Below are positions 17,808 through 26,462 of a DNA stretch of 64,000 nt, piece after piece. A model generated the notes under the pieces. It was not told the origin of the DNA and did no database searches. It saw only the letters and a program-made list of their open reading frames with translations. The stretch is from SHVO01 sp041906145 (GTDB lineage Bacteria > Pseudomonadota > Alphaproteobacteria > Rhodospirillales > Rhodospirillaceae). The position numbers were made by a program, and so were the translations under genes. The DNA lies in contig JAYRJU010000003.1 of assembly GCA_041906145.1 (NCBI GenBank), positions 186,001-250,000 of the forward strand, read 5' to 3'. Every line of letters starts with the position of its first letter. Positions within the stretch are counted from its first letter, which is position 1.

Positions 17808-18731
17808 ATGACGAGCATTTCACGCAAACAATTTCTGGCCGGCGTCACCGGCGCGGCGGCGCTCGCAGGTTTTCCCGTGATTGGACAAGGCGCCGATAAC
17901 GCACTCGTGATGCGCACGATCCCCAAGAGCAAGAACAAGGAACAGCTTCCCGTCATCGGTCTTGGCACTGCGCAGGATTTCGGCGCGCAAGCGGCGCCCG
18001 AGATCATGGAGCAGAAGGCGCAGGTGATTCGCGAACTCGTGGCGAAAGGCGGGCGCGTTCTTGATACCGCCGAGCAATACAGCGGCGGCGGCGCCGAAGC
18101 TTTCGTGGGCGATGTCATCGAGAAGAGCGCGCTGCGCGACAAGATATTTCTGGCCACGAAGATCGAGGAGCGCGGCAAGGAAGCCGGGCAGGCCGCGATC
18201 GACACGGCATTCAAGCGCCTGCGCTCCAACACCATCGACCTCATGTTCGTGCACAACATGGTCGATACGGATCTTCATCTCCCGGTATTCCAGGAGCTCA
18301 AGGCCCAGGGCCGTTACCGCTACGTGGGTGTCAGCTCCACCGGGCGCGAACAGGACCGTCTCACAACGTGGATGGACCAGATCGATTTCGTTGAATTCGC
18401 CTATGCCGTGGACGCCCGCGAAGCTGAAAAGCGGCTGCTTCCGATGGCGGCCGACAAAGGCGTGGCGGTGCTTATTGCGCTCCCCCTCGGACGCGGGCGC
18501 CTCCTCAGTAAGGTGCAGGGACAAACCGTTCCCGAGTGGGCAAAGCAGGAATTGGGCGCCGTGAGCTTCGCGCAGCTCCTGTTGAAGTTTGTTGCCTCTC
18601 ATCCCGCTGTTACTGCGGCAATCCCAGGCACCAACCGGCCACAGCATATGATCGAAAACCTCGCGGCCGGTCACGGCCCACTCCCGGACGCTAAACAGCG
18701 CGAGCGGATCGCCGCGATCTGGACGGCATAA
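17808..18731 (+). CDS. Exported aldo/keto reductase
   Basis: A 307-residue member of the aldo/keto reductases, which reduce carbonyls with NAD(P)H. The catalytic tetrad is in place: Asp86 and Tyr91 (LDTAEQY), Lys118 (LATKIE) and His149 (MFVHNM). A Tat-like signal starts the protein (SRKQFLAGVTGAAALAGFPVIGQGA), with Arg-Lys in place of the twin arginine. It is probably exported, which is unusual for a nicotinamide-dependent reductase but seen in Tat-exported AKRs. It is transcribed alone, ahead of the sulfate uptake operon. Confidence 0.88.
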   Translation: MTSISRKQFLAGVTGAAALAGFPVIGQGADNALVMRTIPKSKNKEQLPVIGLGTAQDFGAQAAPEIMEQKAQVIRELVAKGGRVLDTAEQYSGGGAEAFVGDVIEKSALRDKIFLATKIEERGKEAGQAAIDTAFKRLRSNTIDLMFVHNMVDTDLHLPVFQELKAQGRYRYVGVSSTGREQDRLTTWMDQIDFVEFAYAVDAREAEKRLLPMAADKGVAVLIALPLGRGRLLSKVQGQTVPEWAKQELGAVSFAQLLLKFVASHPAVTAAIPGTNRPQHMIENLAAGHGPLPDAKQRERIAAIWTA

Positions 18732-18814
18732 ACCGCGACGTTCGATGCGGGAGACGTCCAAGTCCGTGAACAATTCACGCGCTGCGCCGTTGACAATCCC
18801 TAAGGAACCCTTCG

Positions 18815-18902
18815 CTCCGGTTTACGAGGAGTGTGTCCGTCTCTCCGGAGGCGCGCTGTGGAGAAAAATCTCCCAGGACATGGTGCCAAAACGCACGGCA
18901 TG
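18815..18902 (+). ncRNA. Candidate structured leader RNA upstream of sulfate ABC operon
   Basis: Three consecutive hairpins are visible between the reductase gene and sbp. They are CTCCGG/CCGGAG (18815-18820 / 18845-18850), GGAGA-AAAA-TCTCC (18860-18873), and a composite CATG-GTGC / GCAC-GG-CATG stem (18879-18902). The segment lies 42 nt before the sbp start. A sulfur-responsive element, for example the alphaproteobacterial sul1-type RNA known upstream of sulfate transporters, would fit the context. I cannot match the consensus from memory, so the identity is open. Confidence 0.4.
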
Positions 18903-18943
18903 GGCGACCCTCGCTCACTTTTAATCAGGACAAGGATTCGCCG

Positions 18944-19954
18944 TTGAAGCTCCTCCTTATGCGCCATGCTCTTACGATCGCGTTTGGATTGTCGGTGCTC
19001 GCATCGCCGTCCATTGCGGCTGAGCGCACGCTCTTGAATGCGTCGTACGATCCAACCCGTGAGCTTTACCAGGAGTACAACGCGGCCTTTGCCAAATACT
19101 GGAAAGGCAAGACGGGCGATGACGTCACCGTTCGCCAATCGCATGCGGGTTCCGGCGGCCAGTCTCGGGCAGTCATCGACGGTTTGCGCGCAGATGTCGT
19201 CACTCTTGCGTTGGCTTATGACATCGACGCCATCGCCGAACGCGCAAAATCGCTCCCGGCCGCATGGCAATCGCGCCTCCCCAGCAACAGCGCGCCGTAT
19301 ACCTCGACCATTGTTTTTTTGGTGCGCAAGGGCAACCCAAAAGCGATCAAGGATTGGCCCGATCTTGTGAAGCCTGGCGTGGGGGTCATAACCCCAAATC
19401 CAAAGACCTCCGGCGGGGCGCGCTGGAATTACCTCGCGGCCTGGGGATACGCCCTGAAGGCGAACAACAACAATGCGGCCGCCGCCGAGCAGTTCGTTAG
19501 CCGGCTTTACAAGAACGTGCCGGTGCTTGATTCCGGCGCGCGCGGCTCCACGATCACCTTTACCCAACGCGGCCTCGGCGACGTCTATATCGCTTGGGAG
19601 AATGAAGCTTATCTGGCGCTGGACGAATTCGGCGCGGATAAGTTCGAGGTTGTTATGCCGTCCGCCAGTATTCTGGCGGAGCCTCCGGTCGCGGTCGTCG
19701 ACCGCGTCGCCGAGCGCAATAAAAATAAGGACCTCGCGGAAGAATATCTCAAGTATCTCTACACGCCCGAAGGCCAAGCGATCATCGCCAAACACTACTA
19801 TCGTCCTCGCGACGCCGCCGCGGCCTCTGCGGCAAAAGTGAAGCTTCCCAGCATCGAGCTTTTCACGATCGACGAAGTATTCGGCGGTTGGAAGAAGGCC
19901 CAGGCCGAACATTTCAACGACAAGGGCATCTTCGATAAAATTTATAAACCTTGA
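18944..19954 (+). CDS. sbp: Sulfate ABC transporter, periplasmic substrate-binding protein
   Basis: About 336 residues. It binds sulfate or thiosulfate in the periplasm and delivers it to CysTWA. The signal peptide MKLLLMRHALTIAFGLSVLASPSIAA precedes the mature start ERTLLNASYDPTRELYQEYN, the family hallmark. Further typical segments are SHAGSGGQSRAVIDGLRADVVTLAL, NPKTSGGARWNYLAAWGYA and YKNVPVLDSGARGSTITF. TTG 18944 is chosen because AAGGA (18932-18936) sits 7 nt before it and it supplies the basic signal-peptide n-region. The open frame continues to 18833 without protein-like sequence, and ATG 18959 is an alternative. It is the first gene of sbp-cysT-cysW-cysA. Confidence 0.93.
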   Translation: MKLLLMRHALTIAFGLSVLASPSIAAERTLLNASYDPTRELYQEYNAAFAKYWKGKTGDDVTVRQSHAGSGGQSRAVIDGLRADVVTLALAYDIDAIAERAKSLPAAWQSRLPSNSAPYTSTIVFLVRKGNPKAIKDWPDLVKPGVGVITPNPKTSGGARWNYLAAWGYALKANNNNAAAAEQFVSRLYKNVPVLDSGARGSTITFTQRGLGDVYIAWENEAYLALDEFGADKFEVVMPSASILAEPPVAVVDRVAERNKNKDLAEEYLKYLYTPEGQAIIAKHYYRPRDAAAASAAKVKLPSIELFTIDEVFGGWKKAQAEHFNDKGIFDKIYKP

Positions 19955-20009
19955 GCGTGAACGTCCGAATTCGTAGCCTCAAAAGAAAACGCGAACTGAT
20001 GGGGACTTA

Positions 20010-20864
20010 GTGACGGCCATCGCCGCGCGCACACCTTTTTGGCGCAAGCCGAGCGTCTTGCCGGGCTTCGGCCTGAGCATGGGCTTCACGCTGTTCTACC
20101 TGAGCGTCATCGTGCTCATACCGCTCGCGGCTATGATCCTGCGCGCGGCGGACCTGTCTTGGGATGAATTTGTCGGCGTCGTGACCGATCCGCGCGCACT
20201 CGCCGCCTATCGCCTGAGTTTTGGCGCGTCCTTTGTCGCCGCGCTCGTCAATATCGTTTTCGGCGTGCTCACCGCGTGGGTGCTCGTACGTTACGATTTT
20301 CCCCTGAAGCGCTTTGTTGAAGGTTTGGTTGATCTGCCGTTCGCGCTTCCCACGGCCGTCGCGGGCATCGCGCTTACCGCGCTGTTCGCCGAGAATGGCT
20401 GGGTAGGCCAGATCTTGGCGAAAACCGATATCAAAGTGGCGTTCACTCCCCTTGGTGTGGTGATCGCTCTCGTGTTCATTGGCCTGCCGTTCGTCGTCCG
20501 TACCGTGCAGCCAGTGCTTCAGGACTTGGATAAAGAGGTGGAGGAGGCGGCCGCCAGTCTCGGCGCCAGCCGTTTCCAAACCTTTCGTCATATTCTCCTG
20601 CCCGCGATCCTGCCCGCGGCGCTGACCGGATTTGCATTGGCTTTCGCCCGCGCTCTCGGCGAATACGGCTCGGTCATCTTCATCGCGGGCAACCTACCCA
20701 TGAAATCGGAGATCGTACCGTTACTCATCATCATAAAACTTGAGCAATTCGACTACGCGGGTGCGGCGGCGATTGGCGTCGCCATGCTGACGGCCGCTTT
20801 CGTACTCCTGTTCATGATTAATTTGCTGCAGCGCTGGAGCCGCGGCCGTATAGGGGCCTTTTGA
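20010..20864 (+). CDS. cysT: Sulfate ABC transporter permease CysT
   Basis: A 284-residue inner-membrane permease with six or so hydrophobic segments. The cytoplasmic coupling loop EEAAASLGASRFQTFRHILLPAILPA is the EAA motif that contacts the CysA ATPase, and PFALPTAVAGIALTALF is typical of CysT. It starts at GTG 20010 and lies 55 bp after sbp. The downstream cysW start overlaps its stop. It imports sulfate/thiosulfate for assimilation. Confidence 0.93.
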   Translation: MTAIAARTPFWRKPSVLPGFGLSMGFTLFYLSVIVLIPLAAMILRAADLSWDEFVGVVTDPRALAAYRLSFGASFVAALVNIVFGVLTAWVLVRYDFPLKRFVEGLVDLPFALPTAVAGIALTALFAENGWVGQILAKTDIKVAFTPLGVVIALVFIGLPFVVRTVQPVLQDLDKEVEEAAASLGASRFQTFRHILLPAILPAALTGFALAFARALGEYGSVIFIAGNLPMKSEIVPLLIIIKLEQFDYAGAAAIGVAMLTAAFVLLFMINLLQRWSRGRIGAF

Positions 20865-21718
20865 TCATGGCCGCTAAACGCACATTCGCACCCATCACCG
20901 AAAACCCAAAAGTGAGGGCGGGGCTTGTTCTTTTGTCCCTGATCTACATCCTGTTCTTCCTGGTGCTGCCTGTTGTCGTGGTCTTTACCGAGGCGTTCGG
21001 CCGCGGTATCGCCCATTACCTGGAAGCGGTGACGGAACCGGACGCGCAGGCCGCGATCAAGCTAACCTTGATCGTGGCGGCCATCGCCGTCCCGGCGAAT
21101 GTCATCTTCGGCGTGGCCGCGTCCTGGGCGATCGCGAAGTTCGACTTCGTCGGCAAAAGCTTTCTTATCACCCTGATCGATCTTCCGTTCTCGGTTTCGC
21201 CGGTGATTTCCGGCCTCATCTACGTCCTGATGTTTGGCGGCCATGGGCTCATCGGCCCGTGGCTCGACGCGCATGACATTCAGATCGTCTACGCCGTGCC
21301 CGGCATCGTGCTCGCGACGATCTTCGTGACGTTTCCGTTTGTCGCGCGCGAACTCATTCCGCTGATGCAGGAGCAGGGGACCGAGGAGGAGGAAGCCGCG
21401 CGTTCGCTTGGCGCAAGCGGCTGGCAGACCTTCTGGCGTGTAACCCTGCCGAATATAAAATGGGGCCTGCTGTATGGCGTACTTTTGTGCAACGCGCGGG
21501 CCATGGGTGAATTCGGCGCGGTGTCGGTGGTGTCCGGCCATATTCGCGGCTTCACCAACACCATGCCTTTGCACGTCGAAATTCTCTATAACGAGTACAA
21601 TCTTCCCGCGGCCTTCGCCGTGGCTTCGTTGCTTGCCTTCCTGGCTCTGGTGACGCTCGTCGCCAAAGCGCTCCTGGAATGGCGCTACGGCCACGAGCTC
21701 GCGCCCGTGCATCATTAA
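20861..21718 (+). CDS. cysW: Sulfate ABC transporter permease CysW
   Basis: A 285-residue membrane permease paralogous to CysT. The EAA loop EEEEAARSLGASGWQTFWRVTLPNIKWGLLYG is clear, as is the NARAMGEFGAVSVVSGHIRG segment typical of CysW. The start is TTG 20861, in a TTGA overlap with the cysT stop, or ATG 20867; AGGGG (20852-20856) could serve either. It is third in the sulfate uptake operon, 7 bp before cysA. Confidence 0.93.
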   Translation: MIMAAKRTFAPITENPKVRAGLVLLSLIYILFFLVLPVVVVFTEAFGRGIAHYLEAVTEPDAQAAIKLTLIVAAIAVPANVIFGVAASWAIAKFDFVGKSFLITLIDLPFSVSPVISGLIYVLMFGGHGLIGPWLDAHDIQIVYAVPGIVLATIFVTFPFVARELIPLMQEQGTEEEEAARSLGASGWQTFWRVTLPNIKWGLLYGVLLCNARAMGEFGAVSVVSGHIRGFTNTMPLHVEILYNEYNLPAAFAVASLLAFLALVTLVAKALLEWRYGHELAPVHH

Positions 21719-21725
21719 GGCCGCC

Positions 21726-22799
21726 ATGCGCATTGAAGTCCGTAACGTTAGTAAACGCTTCGACAGCTTCACCGCCGTGCGGGATCTGACGCTCGAAGTG
21801 CGTCCGGGCGAATTAGTCGCTCTGCTAGGCCCGTCGGGGTCCGGCAAAACCACATTACTGCGTATCATCGCCGGACTTGAGCACGCTAACGAAGGTCAGA
21901 TCCTATTTGACGGCGATGACGCTGCGGCCAAGCGCGTGGGCGAGCGCCGCGTGGGTTTCGTTTTCCAGCACTACGCCCTGTTCCGGCACATGAGCGTGTT
22001 CGAGAACGTGGCCTTTGGTTTGCGCGTCGCCCCGGCGGAGCGGCGGATGTCCACTTCCGATATTAAAAACCGCGTGATGTCGCTGCTGTCTCTGGTGCAG
22101 CTCGACAAGCTCGCCGCGCGCTATCCCTCGCAGCTTTCAGGCGGGCAAAGGCAGCGCGTCGCGCTTGCGCGGGCGTTGGCGATCGAACCTCTCGTGCTGT
22201 TGCTCGACGAGCCTTTCGGCGCGCTCGACGCCAAGGTGCGCAAGGAACTCCGCCGCTGGCTGCGCCGGCTTCACGACGATATGGGCTTGACCAGCATCTT
22301 CGTGACTCACGACCAGGAGGAAGCGCTCGAGCTCGCCGACCGCGTGGTCGTGATGAATCAAGGGGCCATTGAACAGATCGGAACGCCGGAACAGGTCTAC
22401 GACACGCCCGCGACACCGTTCGTGTACGAGTTCCTCGGCAACGTGAACCGGATGCCCTGCACCATCGTTGACGGTGCGGTGAATCTGTGGGGGCTCTCTG
22501 TCAAAGCCGAATCCGCTGATGGCGCGCCGGTGCCTGCCGGCAATGTTTCCGGGTTTGCCTATGTGCGCCCGCACGATATCGACATCGCGTCTGACGGCTT
22601 CCAGAAGGGGATCGTGCGCCATATCGGCGCCGCGGGTCCTACGGCGCGGCTGGAGCTGGAGGTCGCAGGAGCCCCCGCGTTGATCGAGGTCCAGGTGATT
22701 CGCCAAACCTTCCTCGATCTCGGCCTTAAGGTTGGTCAAACGGTTGCGATCGCCGCGCGCGCGGCACGTGTATTTCCGGCAACCTCTGCCAAAGTCTGA
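21726..22799 (+). CDS. cysA: Sulfate ABC transporter ATP-binding protein CysA
   Basis: A 357-residue ATPase that powers sulfate/thiosulfate import. Walker A is GPSGSGKTT, the ABC signature is LSGGQRQRV, Walker B is VLLLDEPFGALD, and the H-loop is FVTHDQEEALELAD. Residues beyond about 235 (EFLGNVNRMPCTIVDG ... YVRPHDIDIA) form the TOBE-type regulatory domain of CysA proteins. It is the last gene of the operon. Confidence 0.95.
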   Translation: MRIEVRNVSKRFDSFTAVRDLTLEVRPGELVALLGPSGSGKTTLLRIIAGLEHANEGQILFDGDDAAAKRVGERRVGFVFQHYALFRHMSVFENVAFGLRVAPAERRMSTSDIKNRVMSLLSLVQLDKLAARYPSQLSGGQRQRVALARALAIEPLVLLLDEPFGALDAKVRKELRRWLRRLHDDMGLTSIFVTHDQEEALELADRVVVMNQGAIEQIGTPEQVYDTPATPFVYEFLGNVNRMPCTIVDGAVNLWGLSVKAESADGAPVPAGNVSGFAYVRPHDIDIASDGFQKGIVRHIGAAGPTARLELEVAGAPALIEVQVIRQTFLDLGLKVGQTVAIAARAARVFPATSAKV

Positions 22800-22862
22800 C
22801 GGGCGGCTAGTGACAAGCCTGGGCAAACGGACGAGACTGCGCCCCCGCTAAAAGGTGACCGC

Positions 22863-23645
22863 ATGCTTCGCAGATACGCACTCGGCTTCTGTTTCGCTCT
22901 TGGTATCGCTCTTCCGGTGTGGGCGCAGGAGTCCACCGAGCCGCCGCCGCCCGTCGCCGCGCCGCGCGTGTCGGTCATGGCCGAAGAATTGCCGCGCGTG
23001 GGATCGATCGTGGTCTTCGGCGCCGATCAGCCGCTCGGCCGCGAGACGGTTAAGGCGCTTGCCGCCGCGAACAAGCAGGTGATGGCTGTCGTGCCGGAAG
23101 GCGCCGACCGGTCGCCGTTCGCGGCGCTGAAGGTCGAGGTTGTTTCCGCCGATCCCCTGGTCCCCGAGCAGCTCAAGACCCTGTTCACCTCCGCCCCGGT
23201 ACGCGCCGTGGTCACGGCGTTCGACACCACTGGCGAAAGGCTTGCGTTCGGCGTCGACGGGACCCGCAATATTATTGATGCAACGAAGGCGGCGAATTTA
23301 CCGCGCTTGGTCTTGGTCAGCGCGACGGGCACGGGCGACACCGTGGGCCTGCTGCCCTGGTATGTGAAGTTCCTGCGTGGCGACGCCATCGCCGCGGCGG
23401 GCGCGGTCGAGAGCCGTTTGAAAGCGTCCGGCCTCGATTACACGATTGTGCGAGCCGGCTGGATGATTGAGGACGACGTGGCTGGCGCCACCGCCGCGCT
23501 CCAGGATGCGCCGGCCTTCAGCTGGATCACGCCCAGCAGCTTGGCCCGCCTTGTCGCGGGCGTCGTGGACACCAAGGCCGCCAGCGGCAAGACCACGACC
23601 GCGTTCGATTCCGAACGCATCGGCTTGTTTTCGGTCATTTTCTAA
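22863..23645 (+). CDS. Secreted NAD(P)-binding (SDR/NmrA-like) protein
   Basis: A 260-residue protein with a clear signal peptide (MLRRYALGFCFALGIALPVWAQ). It is followed by an atypical-SDR Rossmann fold: GSIVVFGADQPLGRETVKAL at the nucleotide-binding position, VDGTRNIIDATKAANLPRLVLVSATG, and YTIVRAGWM. The glycine motif reads GADQPLG where GATGxxG would be usual, so cofactor binding may be altered. An exported Rossmann protein of this type is odd. It follows cysA by 63 bp on the same strand, but a functional link is not evident. Confidence 0.75.
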   Translation: MLRRYALGFCFALGIALPVWAQESTEPPPPVAAPRVSVMAEELPRVGSIVVFGADQPLGRETVKALAAANKQVMAVVPEGADRSPFAALKVEVVSADPLVPEQLKTLFTSAPVRAVVTAFDTTGERLAFGVDGTRNIIDATKAANLPRLVLVSATGTGDTVGLLPWYVKFLRGDAIAAAGAVESRLKASGLDYTIVRAGWMIEDDVAGATAALQDAPAFSWITPSSLARLVAGVVDTKAASGKTTTAFDSERIGLFSVIF

Positions 23646-23689
23646 ACGGGGAAACGCCAGTCTACGACGCGCCTAAGCGCGAAGCAGAG

Positions 23690-23766
23690 TGGCGGGAGCG
23701 ACGGGACTCGAACCCGCGACCTTCGGCGTGACAGGCCGACGTTCTAACCAACTGAACTACGCCCCC
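23690..23766 (-). tRNA. tRNA-Asp (GTC)
   Basis: The 77-nt minus-strand cloverleaf is complete. Acceptor arms GGGGGCG / CGCTCCC pair with one G-U. The D-arm is AGTTCAGTTGGTTAGAA, the anticodon loop is CTGTCAC (anticodon GTC) on a CGGC/GCCG stem, and the T-arm is CGGGTTCGAGTCCCG. G73 and an encoded CCA end the gene. It stands alone. Confidence 0.97.
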
Positions 23767-24125
23767 GCATGGGCGATGACGGTGGGGACCAGCGCCCCGT
23801 CCGTCAAAGGAGGCGGGGTTTTAACAGGAGCTTTCCGCCGGTGCAAGTGCGCGTAAGCCTCTAATTTGCACTGATTTTTTTCCACATGCCGCCGGGCGGC
23901 GGCAACGGGCGGCCGCGGCGGGTACCCAATGCGGCGGCCTGTACCCCTCTCATGTTCCAAAGGGCGTGGATCAGCCCTGAAAACACGCCAATTTCTGCGT
24001 AAATAAGCGGCTTTGTAACGAGCCGCTCGCAAAAAAGTGAAGGCCGTTAACCAGTTAAACTCACTTTATTTGGGCTCGCTATCACCTTATAATTGATTTT
24101 GACTAAAAACTAGTAAGACACGGTC
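23767..24125. other. Intergenic region with histidine-kinase promoter
   Basis: This 359-bp region separates tRNA-Asp (minus) from the histidine kinase (plus). It contains a perfect TATAAT (24088-24093) 32 bp before the kinase start, with only a weak TTTATT at the -35 position. A 7-bp hairpin AGCGGCT/AGCCGCT lies at 24006-24027. No coding sequence is evident. Confidence 0.45.
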
Positions 24126-25712
24126 ATGGCGAGTATCCATCCCCGCCCTGCGCGCACCGCTTCTTCCGGTTCTTCGCTTTGGAACCGGGAGAGCGCCGCT
24201 GCGTCCGCCGGTCCTCATGAAGATGAATCGCGGCTGCTGATGCTTGCCGAAAGCGTCGGCCACATGGGGCACTGGCACTGGGATATCCTCACCGACAAAG
24301 TCACGTGGTCCGAGCAGCTCTTCGCTATTCACGGCGTCGATCCCACGACCTTCCCGCATACATTCGCCGCCGCGCTGGACACGGTCCATCCCGATGATCG
24401 CGCCTATGTCGTTGCGACCTTCGACAATGCCGTCCAAAGCCGCGCGGCCTTCGAATTCGATTGCCGCATCCAGCGCGAAGACGGCGTGCGGACTATCATT
24501 TGCAAAGGGCAGCCGGAATGCGATGTGAACGGCGCCGTGACGGCGCTGTTCGGCGTCCTCGCCGACGTGACCGACGCCTTCGCCGCGATCCGCGCGATTC
24601 ACGATCAAAAGGAAATGCTCGGCCTTGCCGCGCATCTCGCGCACCTTGGCCACTGGATATGGTCCGAGGACGAGAATCGTCTTTCGTTCTGCTCGGAAGA
24701 ACTCGCGCGCATTCACGACCTGTCGTTAAGTGCCATGGCATGCTTCGTTCATCCCCAGCAGCTTGCCGCGGCCGTGACGCCGTCCGACCGCCCCCGATAC
24801 CTGGCGGCCATGGCGGAGGCGATCGCCGCGCCGCGTGCGTACGAAATCGAATATCAGATCGAAAGCGCCGATGGCGCCATCAAGGCTATCCGCGAGATTG
24901 GGCAGCCCATCGTCGACGAACACGGCAAGCTGCGGCGCTTCATCGCGACAGTGCAGGACATAAGCGAAACCAAGCGGCGCGAGAATGAACTCGCGCGCGC
25001 CGAAGCGGCGCTGCAAGAATCCAATCGGCAGAAAGATAAGCTGTTTTCGATTATCGCGCACGACCTGCGCAGTCCATTTAACATCGTGATGGGTTTCGCC
25101 GACCTTTTAGCCGGAGGCGCGAAGGATTTGCCGCGCGATCAGATGGCCGAATATGCGCGCATCGTGCGCGCGTCCGCGGGCGATGTGCAGACGCTGCTCG
25201 ACAATCTGCTGACCTGGGCCTCAATCCAGATCCGTGACTCCGGCCTTAAGTTCGCGCCTCTCGATCTTGCCGCTGTCGGCGCCCGCAGCATCGAACCGCT
25301 GACGCATATGGCCGAGGAGAAGCGCGTTTCCATTGCCAGCGAAATTGCGCACACGAATGTCGTCGGTGACGCTGACCTCGTATGCATTGTCCTGCGCAAT
25401 CTTGTTTCCAACGCCATCAAGTTCTGCAGGACCGGCGGGTCCGTGCGTTTGACGGCCGGGGCTGTAGCGGACGGGCGTTTTGTGAAAGTCACTGTGCGTG
25501 ACGACGGGGTGGGCATGTCCCACGCCGCCAAAGCCGATCTTTTTGCACTCAAGTGCGGCACCTCGGAAGCTGGGACCTTGGGCGAGAAGGGCACGGGGCT
25601 CGGCCTCTATCTTTGCCGTGATATCGTCGCGCGCCATGGCGGCGAGATCACCGTCGACACCACCGCGGGCGGCGGTACGGCCATTCACTTCACCTTGCCT
25701 ACAGGGAAGTAA
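24126..25712 (+). CDS. PAS-domain sensor histidine kinase
   Basis: A 528-residue sensor kinase without visible membrane segments, so probably cytoplasmic. Two PAS/PAC modules precede the kinase core: about 35-155 (GHMGHWHWDILTDKVTWSEQ) and about 160-285 (AHLGHWIWSEDENRLSFCSEE, ending RRFIATVQDISETKRRE). The HisKA phospho-acceptor is His312 in SIIAHDLRSPF. The ATPase domain has NLVSNAIKFC (N box), DDGVGM (G1) and GEKGTGLGLYLC (G2). All motifs needed for activity are present. No response regulator gene is adjacent, so it is an orphan kinase. The PAS ligand is unknown. Confidence 0.93.
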   Translation: MASIHPRPARTASSGSSLWNRESAAASAGPHEDESRLLMLAESVGHMGHWHWDILTDKVTWSEQLFAIHGVDPTTFPHTFAAALDTVHPDDRAYVVATFDNAVQSRAAFEFDCRIQREDGVRTIICKGQPECDVNGAVTALFGVLADVTDAFAAIRAIHDQKEMLGLAAHLAHLGHWIWSEDENRLSFCSEELARIHDLSLSAMACFVHPQQLAAAVTPSDRPRYLAAMAEAIAAPRAYEIEYQIESADGAIKAIREIGQPIVDEHGKLRRFIATVQDISETKRRENELARAEAALQESNRQKDKLFSIIAHDLRSPFNIVMGFADLLAGGAKDLPRDQMAEYARIVRASAGDVQTLLDNLLTWASIQIRDSGLKFAPLDLAAVGARSIEPLTHMAEEKRVSIASEIAHTNVVGDADLVCIVLRNLVSNAIKFCRTGGSVRLTAGAVADGRFVKVTVRDDGVGMSHAAKADLFALKCGTSEAGTLGEKGTGLGLYLCRDIVARHGGEITVDTTAGGGTAIHFTLPTGK

Positions 25713-25777
25713 TCCTTTTTTTAGATCCAGGCTCCGTTTAAGAAGGCCCAGGTACTGACTGAGGGGCCTGCATACGG

Positions 25778-26416
25778 TTGTCCGCGCTCGACGAAAGCCA
25801 CGCACTCGCCCACGCGCTTGAATGGGAGGATTCCGACCCCGCGTCCGGACGCTGGTGGATTTCCCGCGCGCGGGACGTCTCCGAGGGGGCCGCGCGCGAT
25901 TTTTTCATCGCTGAGGACGACATGACCGACGCCTTGCTCGGTCTCTTGCGTGTCCCGCCGCAAAGTCACTACACCGTCCTCGCCGCTGCCTTTCTTGACC
26001 GGTTCGAATCGCGCAGCGCCGCCGCCGCCGCGCTGAAAGAAGACGTCGCGAACGCTCTCTCGCAGGGCGAGAAAGCTCATGGCGTGGCGAGCGTCTTGCG
26101 CAAGTGGCGCATCATTCGCATCGCCACCATCGCACGGAAAAATCTTCCCTTCGTCCTTCTCGGGCTCGCGGCCGGGGCGCTGCTGGGGCTCGCGGTCGCG
26201 CTCTTTGCGGTGTGGACCGGTTTTGTCGGCTGGCCGATCGTCGCTGCGGGGGTTGCCCTCGGCGCAGCCACCGGCTTTCTCATGAAACTCGCCGTCGAGG
26301 CTTATCGGGCGAAGGCCGTCGCGGGGCCGTGGGGGCGGTTTGCGATCATAATGCTCAGCGCCATTGCCGGTGCGGGCCTTACCGTCGGTGGCGCGCTCGT
26401 TCTATTCTGGCACTGA
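25778..26416 (+). CDS. Hypothetical membrane protein
   Basis: A 212-residue protein of no recognised family. Residues 1-115 are soluble and helical (DESHALAHALEWEDSDPASGRWW). The C-terminal half has hydrophobic segments at about 122-142, 145-166 and 189-210, separated by basic loops. It starts at TTG 25778, 65 bp after the histidine kinase and on the same strand, with a weak ribosome-binding site. A role as an accessory membrane partner of the kinase is possible but unsupported beyond proximity. Confidence 0.6.
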   Translation: MSALDESHALAHALEWEDSDPASGRWWISRARDVSEGAARDFFIAEDDMTDALLGLLRVPPQSHYTVLAAAFLDRFESRSAAAAALKEDVANALSQGEKAHGVASVLRKWRIIRIATIARKNLPFVLLGLAAGALLGLAVALFAVWTGFVGWPIVAAGVALGAATGFLMKLAVEAYRAKAVAGPWGRFAIIMLSAIAGAGLTVGGALVLFWH

Positions 26417-26462
26417 CGCGCAACGAACTATTTCGTAGAACGCCGCAGGAAGGGCTCCCGCG

